Of a stretch of 64,000 bases of DNA, positions 24,233-36,200 are shown piece by piece. Origin of the DNA: Macquaria australasica. Taxonomy: Eukaryota > Chordata > Actinopteri > Centrarchiformes > Percichthyidae. Positions within the stretch are counted from its first letter, which is position 1; the number at the start of each line of letters is the position of its first letter. Made by a program: the position numbers and the translations under genes. The stretch is from NCBI GenBank assembly GCA_005408345.1, contig SEMN01000008.1, forward strand, positions 558,001-622,000. Reading direction: 5' to 3'. Below the pieces are notes generated by a model. The model did no database searches. It was not told the DNA's origin and worked only from the letters and a program-made list of their open reading frames with translations.

Positions 24233-27200
24233 GTAACAGCAAAGATAAACATGGACGTAACAGAAACCTGCCATGAGGATATCATTCAATATACTGTATA
24301 TTGAATGAGTGTTGTTGCCCTGAATAGCTGTAGAGTTATCAGTTGTTTACTCTGTTTCAGGAGTGGATACAAATCCACACTTCAGTTTGGTTTACCAATT
24401 TTGCTTTTCCTACTTGCTGGTTTTTGTGATACTGGTTTTGTGCCTCCCACAGTTAAGCCAAGATGAAGCCACTACATTCTATGATGAGTTAAACCACCAC
24501 ATATTTGAGCTGGTATCCAGCTCTGATGTGAATGAGAAGAAAGGAGGTATTCTCGCCATTGGTAAGCCATACACGTTGTCATGCCAAACGTTGACATGCC
24601 AAATGTTAAAGCTATTTTCAACTTTTGATTTACTTAAGGTCTGGTGGAATTAGCTTGGGATAAGTTACTGCCCTGGATGTATGTCACGTGAAAATGTGTA
24701 TAATAGAGTACACAGTGAATGTGTGAAACAGTGCATTACTGTTACTCAATAATTTGTTCCAGTGAGTCTGATCGGAGTCGAGGGAGGTAATGCCACCAGG
24801 ATCAGCCGCTTTGCCAACTACCTACGCAACTTGCTTCCGTCCAGCGACCCCGTGGTAATGGAGATGGCCTCTAAAGCCATGGGCCACCTGTCTATGGCAG
24901 GGGACACCTTTACTGCGGAGTATGTGGAGTTTGAGGTGAAGAGGGCCTTGGAGTGGCTGGGAGCAGACAGAAATGAAGGCAGACGCCATGCTGCAGTAAG
25001 TGACTAGCCAACAGCAGGGACTGTGTTGTTTGTTGTTGAAATACCACCACTTCTTGGTGGTGTTTATGTGTGGTGGAGATGGGCAAAGGACAGTTTATCT
25101 CAGGATGTTTCGTTTTTACTTTATGCAGCAGCACTGGGAACATTCATGGCTGGTCTAGCAGTGTTGAATTTTGCTAGTAAAGGAGAATACTAGTGTCTTT
25201 TAGGTTATAGCACTATAACCACTCAACGTGGGTTTTGTCTCACAGTTTCAAACCTAGCTTAAAATGAACTGCTGTCCCATCTAAAAATGATGCAGAGATA
25301 ATAAGCAGATTATAGATGTACTTGAGCTTGTCAGTTGTTGAACAGTAGATGTGAGTAACTAGTAAAAGTTTCTGTGACACACTTGCACTCTGGCCTTGTT
25401 TATCTTATCTGCAATTATTCTCTAATTGAGTCTGGGGAAATAATGCTAAAATAGACACACTGATCAAATCAAATGTATGCTTTTTTTGTGATGGATTTTC
25501 TAGCTTGGGCAATTTTCAAACGTGGAATTAGTTTTCAGACAATACAAGAATGAGTGTCAGGATGTGGCCCCCGTATAGGAAAATGGTCGCTGATATGCTT
25601 GTGGACAGCTATCCATGCTGACTCTGTGCAGACAACAGCAGGAAGAATGAAAACATTTGAGGACACCAAAATAATTGGCATGAATGCTATTATTAACCTT
25701 TAAAGTTTATTTGTCTGTTCGTGTTCGATTGTTCGATTTTCTGACAACAGGCACGGCAAACTGATGGTTTCTCAGTTTGTTGAGTTGACATTCTGTTTTG
25801 CAGCCTGATTACCCTTAGGTTGATAAGGCTGATGTATTATATTATTCCAAGGACAAAAACACACTTGATTGATGTCTGAAAGCACAATATTAACATATAT
25901 TTTCACTGTAAAGAAGCAAACCCAAGAAAGGCAATTAATGACTAGCCATAAAACGATTTTCTTTTCCAGGTGTTGGTGTTGAGGGAGCTGGCTGTGAGCG
26001 CACCCACCTTCTTCTTTCAGCAAGTGCAGCCCTTCTTTGACAACATTTTTTACGCAGTTTGGGACCCCAAGCAGGCCATCCGAGAAGGGGCTGTATCTGC
26101 ACTGCGAGCCTGTCTCATCCTCACCACACAGAGGGAAACCAAAGAAATGCAGAAACCACAGTGGTACAAAGTAAGACATTCCCCTGCATCGTGGCAAATC
26201 ACATTTTTTGTTCTTAAAGATGTATCTCTTCTAGGCAACATGAGTGTTTGTCTTTTCTGTAACAGCAAACCTTTGAGGAGGCAGAGAAAGGCTTCGATGA
26301 GACTTTGGCCAAAGAGAAAGGAATGAATCGTGACGACAGGGTCCACGGTGCTCTTCTGATCCTGAATGAGCTGGTTCGGATCAGCAGCATGGAGGGAGAG
26401 GTGAGGGCTGAATTCACTGTAGTAACACTCTCACATCCACAAGCAAAACATTCTTCTCACTGTCTTGTGTCTATGACAGCGCATGCGTGAGGAGATGGAG
26501 GAGATCACGCAGCAGCAGCTGGTCCATGATAAGTATTGCAAGGAGCTGATGGGATTTGGAACCAAGCCCCGCCACATCACACCCTTCACTAGCTTCCAGT
26601 CGGTGCAGCCACAGCAGTCCAATGCCCTCCTGGGTCTTCTGGGCTACAGCACGCCACAGGGCTTCCTCACCTTCGGAGCCACGCCGGTACCTGCCAAGAG
26701 CTCGCTGGTGGAGAGTCGATACTGCCGTGAGCTGATGGAGGAGCGATTTGACCAGGTAGATTTTACAAGAACATTGTTAAACTGTTCATGGCTCTGATGG
26801 AACAATGTTTAAGTATGTATTCACCTTTATATTATTTATCAAAAGCATGAATGAATGGACATTAAACTCTGCAGGTCTACGCTTTTACTTGCGTCTTAGC
26901 TTAGTGTTTTTTATATTATGGCTTGCACACAGATTGTATATATGTGTTATCTCGATGAAGAAAAAATGCATAAATGAAAAAAAGTACCCCAGGGTGGTGG
27001 AATCTGTTTATCACTGCCCCAGCCACTCATCTTCACCTTGTGTCACTAGCTTGTGTTTCACTCAGGTTCAGTCAAAATCGAGTTTCTCTCCAAAATGAGG
27101 GTTAGGGCGAGTTGGTTTTGGGTGTAGGGCAGCCCTGCAATAAGTGATGCTCTTGAAGTTTAGTGTTCAGCTTTTGTTTGGACTGCCAGAGACGTGTTTA

Positions 27201-30200
27201 TTGAACTATGGTGTGTTTTAGATCATAGTGTATGGTGTTACCATATTGATATATATCTGGTCCTTGCTTAGTCTTGGAACCAGCACTCTGCTTTGGTTGC
27301 TAGTACAGGCTTCTAAGTCTTAGATTACCTACTTGAGTGTGAAAAAAAGTAGTCTAATTTGACAATAAATTGAAAACAATTAGTTTTTTTCAGCTCTAGA
27401 TTTGTCAAGGAGTTTCATCACCCAGTAGTCCATACCTGCATTTACATAGACCCTAATATTCCACTAATAATCAGAATAATAGCCTAATCAGAATAAAAAT
27501 GCCTCTATCGGAAGAGACTGACCAATCCGGCCCGATCGGAAGGAATTTTCAATCGGGTTGAGATCGGTCGTGTAAACGTTTTGATAATCCATTCAGTAGG
27601 AAAATATTGGCGCCTAATAACCATGTAAGTGCTTGATCTAATCGTTTCTCTCTGGATGGAATAAATATATTCTTTCTGCGCATGTTTGCACCATGTTGGG
27701 GAGAACATTAGGTGAACGAGTTTCCTCGAGGGACAGAAACATGGCGGCAGCAAAACCAAACTGCTCTGTGGCTGATACAACTTTAAAAATTTAAGGATTG
27801 TTGAACGCCTTGATGGTCGAAAGGCTTGAAACATCGAGTTTTACTGAACCACTTTGCACATGTCAAAAGAGTTATATTCTGATTAAATACTTGGGGCATG
27901 TAAACGCACATCTTATCGGATCCTTTTATTTAGCGTCCATGTAAACAATTAAGTTGGAATCTCTAATTAGAATGATTTCAGTTGAGTCAAAGAAATATTG
28001 TCCACGTAACTGCAGCTCATGAAGATGACCAAGTACAAACTGGTTTATAGGACTAGTAAGCTGTAAGTTATCTTATCATTAAAAGTCACATTTTGAATAG
28101 AAATATCATGTTTTGACAGTCAAGAAGTTTAAAACTTAGATTTCATGTTAATGCTACTTTGCTCCCACAACATTGCAGCAGGTTCATGAAGAGATTTAAC
28201 ACGTATGTGATAAGGTCACCAACACAAGATAAATCATAGTTGACACAAGCTTTTATTATGTGCTTTGTTCAGGTGTGTCGGTGGGTGCTGAAATACAAGA
28301 CAAGTAAAAACCCTCTGATCCAGATGACCATCCTCAACCTGCTTCCACGCCTGGCTGCCTTCCAGCCGCATACCTTTACAGGTGAGACTAGTTAACGTTT
28401 GAATGTAATCCAAGATCCAGTTAAGTCCATCTTTCGTACAGTAACATACAGTCATGCATTCTTTCTCATCACTGTAGCCGTTGGGCTTTTTGGTGGTTAT
28501 GGACAAGAAATGAGATCATGAACAGTACTTTTTGGTCTCCTCTGTCCTGTATTCAATGGGCTTTGCCCCAATAAATTGCTTATAGTTTCTCCCAGTCAGT
28601 TGATTTACATACATCTACTTACTGTACATCTGCGTTTAACCATTTGCGCTGTGGTTGTTCCATCCGCTGTGCAGACCAGTACCTGTCAGACACTATGGGC
28701 TACCTGCTGGGCTGTCTGAAGAAGGAGAAGGAGAGGACTGCAGCTTTCCAGGCTCTGGGGCTGCTGGTAGTGGCCGTCAGGGCAGAAATCCAGCCGTACC
28801 TCTCGAAGGTCCTTGAGATCATCAAAGCTGCCCTGCCACCCAAGGACTTTGCACACAAGTCAGTAATTATCTAGTAATGATCGTTATTCATATTCAGATA
28901 TTGATGTCTTTGATGTGTAATTTATTATCCTGTTTCATATTAATAGTTATTGTCTTACTACTCAGTCTGTGTTCACTTTTTTGTCTCATCATGCTCTAAT
29001 GTTGTTGCTTCACATATTTTAAGAATCATTCTAGTTTTATAGTTTTTTGGTAGTCCTATATTGGATGAGACCCTCCTCAATCTCCAAGGGCTAGTTTAAT
29101 TTTGACTCTGTTAATAAGAAAATGAAATCTAAATCTAACCTGTTTAAAAATAATTTTGGGATACTGTCTATGAAAGGAAAAAAACTTACATTTTCACTTT
29201 CTGGTCTTTCATGTGTGCAGGAGACAGAAGACCATGCAGGTGGATGCCACAGTGTTCACCTGTATCAGCATGCTTTCCAGAGCCATGGGTCCCAGCATCC
29301 AACCAGACATCAAGGAGCTGCTGGAGCCTATGCTGGCTGTGGGCCTGAGGTAGGACAGAATGGCTTCACCGCTATGCTAAATAATTAAACTAACGAGGTT
29401 TAGCATTGCCTGGATTTAATTTTGGGCTGGGTTTATACACCTAGCAGGGTTTAAATCCAGAGTTTGATTTATGTGGTTTATACAGTTATTTTTTAATATA
29501 TTATATAATATTTGTTGATTAAAAACACCACAACACACTTCTTTGTCCTCATCTGAAGATGATAATGATATTGGGTTGTTTGTTCATTGTGTCCTGTTCA
29601 TCTAGTCCTGCACTGACAGCGGTGCTGTACGACCTGAGCCGTCAAATCCCCCAGTTGAAGAAGGACATCCAGGATGGTCTGCTGAAAATGCTTTCCCTGG
29701 TGTTGATGCACAAGCCGCTGCGTCACCCCGGCATGCCCAAAGGCCTGGCTCACCAGCTGGCCTCGCCAAGCCTCACAAACATCCCAGAGGCCAGTGACGT
29801 AGGCAGCATCACACTGGCCCTACGCACATTGGGAAGCTTTGAGTTTGAAGGCAAGAACCTTGCAAAAGACACAGCTTTAAAGCAAGACTATCATATTTTA
29901 TTTTTAAGTTTATTTCTTAAGTAACGCAGGGAGAGAAAAATCCACAGAATGAAAAGCATGCACAGACGCCCATTTCTGTTCTAATGCACCAAACTTCATT
30001 GATCATCTTACATTTGGTTTTGTCAGTAGAGAAAAATTATGATTTTAAAGTATGGGTAGTACAGCCTTAATTCATCTTAAATCATCAAAATAAATAACTG
30101 ATGGAGTAAATGCCTCGGTGCCTGCACACTGCACATTCAGTGAAATTGAAAAAAATGTTGTTGTTTTAAATTGAAGGCATAAACCATCAGATATAAGATT

Positions 30201-33200
30201 GGAGCCACAAGTAAGAAATTATTAAGTGAACAGCAGAAATGGCTGCAGCGGCTGTGTTGATGGGTGTGTACAGCTGTTCTCTGGACTGGACTTACAATTA
30301 AGGCTACTTACACAAAAAGCAAACAAGATTTGTGTTTTTTATTGTTAGTATTGTTGAATGTGAATCGTGATAAGTTGCCTTGATGCTTTGAATAGGACGT
30401 TTTGAGGGGAAATTCAGTTCAGGTGAGAGATGAAAAGAACTCGTATTCAGTCTGTCACCAAGTTGACTTGCTTAATATTTTCCAGCAGCACTGTGAATAC
30501 AGCAGCCAAGGGTGAAATCAAGCAAGTCATTGTTAATTGAAGCTTTATACATGCATTAAAAAATGTAAACATACACCTAACATGCTTTGTGATTATCTGT
30601 TTTACTGCTCTAACCTGCCCTTCAGCTGTCTAAAAAGTAGTTGTAATGCTAAATCTCCCAGTTCAGGGATTATTCTAACTTTTTGATCTTTCACCAGGAC
30701 ACTCCCTCACCCAGTTTGTGCGCCACTGTGCGGATCACTTCCTGAACAGTGAACACAAGGAAATACGGATGGAGGCAGCCCGGACCTGCTCACGCCTCCT
30801 TACCCCCTCCATCCACCTGATCAGCGGCCATGTTGTCAGCCAGACCGCTGTGCAGGTTGTCGCAGATGTGCTCAGCAAGCTGCTAGTTGTTGGCATCACT
30901 GATCCAGGTAACACATGAAAGAATAAAAAAGGTGGAGGAAAAGGGTAGTAGGACAAGGTGGATTTGTTGAGTATTGTTTTTTTTTTTATTGATAATAATG
31001 TATCAAGGTCTCTGAAAGTGCTCAACTCAATTTTGAAAGAATCAGTATTTAATTATAAAAAATGTTGCATTTGTGGCATGGGAATACACACCTGTTAACA
31101 GCTGTAATGACCCATGATGATAAAGGTGATAAGAGAGTCAAAATATCTGACTTTCTTGTCCTTGTTCTACTGCAGACCCAGACATTCGATACTGTGTGCT
31201 GGCATCTCTTGATGAGCGCTTTGACGCTCACCTCGCCCAGGCTGAGAACTTGCAGGCGCTATTTGTTGCACTGAACGATGAGGTGTTTGAGATTAGAGAG
31301 CTGGCCATCTGCACAATCGGACGCCTCAGCAGCATGAACCCTGCGTTTGTCATGCCCTTCCTACGCAAGATGCTCATCCAGGTAGGAGAGGCACAACAGA
31401 TGGCATTGTGTTGAATGTCCTATATGGATTTGTTTTTACCCATTAAGGGTGTTTGGCGTTCAATTGAAAAAAACCACAATACTGCAAAAATCTTCCTCAC
31501 CTTCTTAGTGGCACTTTCTTTCCTCGCCCGATTTGGTACACTCACATTTCCACAAAGGTCATCGCCAGATGTTTAACAGCTGCAGTGCAATGACAAATTT
31601 TCATTATTTAAGTTCAGGTCGGGGTAACAGTCTGTCCAGTCAGGTTTTATGCAGGCATGGCGATGTACCAACATGAGCATGTAGAAAAAAAAAAAAAAGC
31701 CTCCTTGGCTAAAAACATATCCAATCCAAATAATTTGAAATATGCTGTAATGAATTAAAAAATGATTTTTCTACTTTTTAGCCTGCCTTTGAAATGAAAT
31801 TCAAGTAGTTGAAATCCTTAAAACATTCTGTCTGGTGAAAATAAGTTTTTTTTAAATTAATGAATTACCATGGTTTCCAGTTTGGTTATTCCTGTAAATG
31901 GAGAGGTTGTTAAATAAAAATACAATATTTAGATTTTTACCATGATGCATATGTTTGTTCTGCTTGTTTGATCACTTGTTGTCTGTTGTTTCAATTGGAT
32001 ACCATTAGAGGGCAGCAAAGCCCATGGTATTATGCACAGCTATAGAGTATTCCTCTATAATACCTATACTTAAGGTGTGTTATACTTAACTCTGTTTTGA
32101 ATTTTGTTGCAGATCTTAACTGAGTTGGAGCACAGTGGTGTCGGCAGGAACAAAGAGCAGAGTGCTCGTATGCTTGGTCACCTAGTCTCCAACGCCCCCC
32201 GCCTCATACGGCCATATATGGAGCCCATCCTCAAGGTACAACTCTGCTAGTTCTCCATTTTGAAGGTGTATGAGTGTAAACCAGGCTGTTACTTGAGAGG
32301 AGGATGTGTACTCAGTAGACTTTCTCTGAATAAGTAAAGGTTTAAAGGGGAACTTACAGGTCCTGGGGAGTACTACTGCATATATGTGAAAAAAGTTGGA
32401 TAAAGCCTTTTGTTCCTTCAGAGGCTGCGCGTAATCTGATAAATTGCCTCAAGTGATGTCACTTGAGTAAGCGTCGGTTGGGGCTGAAGACTACAAGTTT
32501 GAAAATGAAAAATATCCTGGGGTGTGGCGTTAGAAAGAAGTGAGCTGACCAGGCCTCTGTAGCCCGCTCCTCATCTCTGCTTGAGGCTACTACTAGCATT
32601 AAACACCCGCATCTCCGACCGAACTGTAGGCTGTTGAGTTGCATTGTGGGTAATGTAGGTGCCAGGTTTTGACAAAGAAGAAGAATACATTAAATAAACA
32701 AGACGATATCTCTGGTTCTGCTGCAGTGATTTTAATGCTTTTTTATTCAGCTGTCCATCAGGAGTCTGACAATGTAATAGGAGTGCAATTCTAAATTGGT
32801 GGAGGACTCTTTTATGTATATTACAATCTAATTTCCTGAAGCTCTTCAAAGATTTTTTTTTTCTGATTGTGCAATTTAAGTGGAGCACTGGGGTTCAATG
32901 GGTTAAGTAACCCTGTTATCTTGTACTTTTGCAGGCTCTCATCCTCAAGCTGAAAGACCCAGATCCCAACCCTGGAGTGGTCATTAGTGTCCTTGCGACC
33001 ATTGGCGAGTTGGCTCAGGTAAGGCTGAATTTAATGTTTCAATTCCTTGAAGTATTATGAGGACAGCATTAGCTTGTGTATTATTGATTCTCTAGCTGCT
33101 GCTGATTGAAACCCAATAAATCTGAGTAGAATTGTTTGCCCTGTGCACATTATTGCAATTTTTTGAGTCTCTCACTTTAGCAGTTTTAATGCAAGCAATC

Positions 33201-36200
33201 TGGGTTTGTACTTTTCTGAGGTGGAATGTACTGGGTAGAGCCCCCACCCATGGATGTGTGCCTTGTTCCACCCTGTCTAGGTGGTTCAATGTTCCCCACA
33301 GAAGAGTCAGGAAAGCACAGTTAAAGGCAGGCAGACTCTGCGGTTCAGACAGAGTGCAGGAGATGCTCAGGTAGACCAAGTGTTCATGGTTGAGTCAGTG
33401 CAGGAAGAGGCAGAAGCCCAGCTGCGCAGGAACCAGCACAGGAAGACACAAGAACATCAAGAACATGTAGGCAATACAGACTAGAGCCAGTAAATGCCAT
33501 GTCAACTTGCATGCTTTGTAAAAAAAAAAAAAAAAAATAAGAAAAAGTATACAAACTTAAAGCTCCTGTGTGTAGAATTAGAACATTTCTGATTTTAGCA
33601 ACCTGTAGTGGTAGTATCAAAAAAGACACTGTAGTAAATGTTGCAGCAAAGCCCCCCCCCACCCTAACGAATCCGACCCAGGGACACAGAGATGAATGAA
33701 CTGAAAGCAACACATAGACGGCAGTAATTTTCAGTGCTGTCTATGTGCCATCAGAATCATTTGACAAATGCTTTAGTAACATAAAAGTTCTACACATAAG
33801 GGCCATGGTTTGATTTGGTCAGATTGAAACTGGTATGGGATCACTGGTCATTGTAATGTAAAAAATAATTATTCAATCCCATTTTAGATTTTAGAAGATC
33901 TTAGTGACAGGAAATTGGGCAGATTATGAGATTTCCTCAGTTCTGATTGGTTCTCCTGTGCCTACCCTTTCAGGTGAGTGGCCTGGAGATGAGGAAGTGG
34001 ATGGACGAGCTTTTTCCAATCATCATGGACATGCTGCAGGACTCCTCCTCATTGGCCAAACGACAGGTGCGTCAAGAAAATTAGCATCCGCTTCATCTGG
34101 CTCTATTTCTTTTTCTCATTCTCTACTCTCTCAGCACTGCTCCAAGTTCTGAAGAATATTTATTTCTTGGGTTTAGTAAATACACATCTACTTCAGTAAA
34201 CATAACTATAGATATACTTTCTGGAAACATTTAAAGTCACTCAAAAAACATTTTGAGAGAATTGTGCTTCTGGTTTTTCCTGTTAGGATTGTGTGCCAGG
34301 AGCTAGCACAGACAGGGATCATTAAAAAGCACAAATGGCTTATCAATAAGGGACTGAAAAGTATTTTGAATTGACGCATCCCAAACATTATGCTTTATGT
34401 ATCTTTATTTATTTGTCAGTGGCATTGTTCAAAGAGAATCTTCCTCTGACTTTCCACCAGGTGGCACTGTGGACTCTGGGCCAGCAGGTGGCTAGTACAG
34501 GTTATGTGGTGGAGCCCTACCGTAAGTACCCATCCCTTCTGGAGGTGCTGCTCAACTTCCTCAAGACGGAACAAAACCAGGGCATCAGGAGAGAGGTATG
34601 CACGGGTGCCTCCATTTTGACTCCTAATCCGTCGTCTTCCCCACAGTTTTCTTAGGTGCAATGTGAACCCAACTCTGTCGTTCAGTGACTCATTATGAGG
34701 CCAGAAACCCTACCTGTCAACATATAGAAGGTGTATTTGGATGTATTGACTTTGACTGGTGAATTATAATCAAACAAATAAATACATTATGAGGCTATGC
34801 ACATTTTCCATAGTTATATGGAACTTTTTCCTAAGTCTTGAGCTGTGATGTAAGTGATAATTTTTTCTTTCCTCGCCTGTTACATTATATGGATCTCAGA
34901 GAGTGCATTGTCACTGTGTATGGTGTGTCACATGGACATTGGCTCTGGCAGCTCTCACCCTTAGGATCCACTATCTAATACATTTGAAATCTTATTGGGC
35001 TAATTATCCAATGGTACCTAGTTTAGGTTGACTATTTACTCTGAGCTATAGCCTCCATGCTCCTTGAAGGAACAAACTACAAACTTTTCACAAGCATTTA
35101 AGTTGAGTGTTTGGTACCACAATTATTGATGTTGGGTAGAGTGTCACTTTAAACTAGTTTTAGCAGCTTACTTTTGTGTATTGTAATTTTTTATTAAAAG
35201 AATATCCCACCAAAAATCTTTTGAGTATCAACTAATCTTCACCTGTAGGCCTGAAAGATGGCTCTGCTTAACTCCTTTGCAGGGGACAGCAGCTGTGGTC
35301 TGCTTGGATTTACAGCAAGTATCATAACATCCATAGAGGCTTCTCAACCACATCTCTGTTGTTGATGCACATTTTCATTATGTTCCAAATAGTCCTCACT
35401 TTGCCAATAAGTTGCTAAATATGCTACTTCAGCAGAGCTTCAGAGCTATAAGGAGGCGATAGCACTTTGTAACTTTGTCAAAACTTTGTTTTGAAAAATG
35501 ATCTTAGATATGTTTCTAAACACTGGTAGTCAAATCAAAGTCAAGTCCAAAAGTCTTGATGAAGATTTCTGTACTATTAGAGTTGTGTTCCATAATTCAG
35601 TGGAATTCAGCTAACTGTGTGTGTGCTGTGTGTGTCCAACAGGCTATCCGTGTACTGGGTCTTCTCGGAGCTCTGGACCCCTACAAGCACAAGGTGAACA
35701 TCGGCATGATTGACCAGTCACGAGACGCCTCCGCTGTCAGTCTCTCTGAGTCCAAGTCCAGTCAGGACTCAGGTAGGCCTGTGATCACTATTACTAATCA
35801 CAGTTTTGGGAACATTTTTGGTGTTTAGTATTTTCACCAAGAGTCAGAATGTAGATTAGCTTAACTTTTTATTTGTGTTCTTCAAAGTTACAGCAGTATT
35901 ATATTCTCAGTGCAACAGCTGGAAAGTTTCTAAATCAACATGAACCTTTTTTAAATCTCACTGTCCATTGAGAACCTTGGGGTTGTTGTTGTGATTCCAG
36001 TGAGTCTGTGTGAGCCTGATGGATACTTGAAAAGAGTCTGTATATAAAGGACTTGGTATTATTGTGGCCTTGGACTTCTTACATTCATCATAATGGAATT
36101 TGTGATGATTCTTCAGTCAGACATGTTTTAAGGGACACGTAAGCTGCTTAGCCCTTGTGACACCCTTTCAACTCTAAACCTCTCCCACACCACCTATTGA

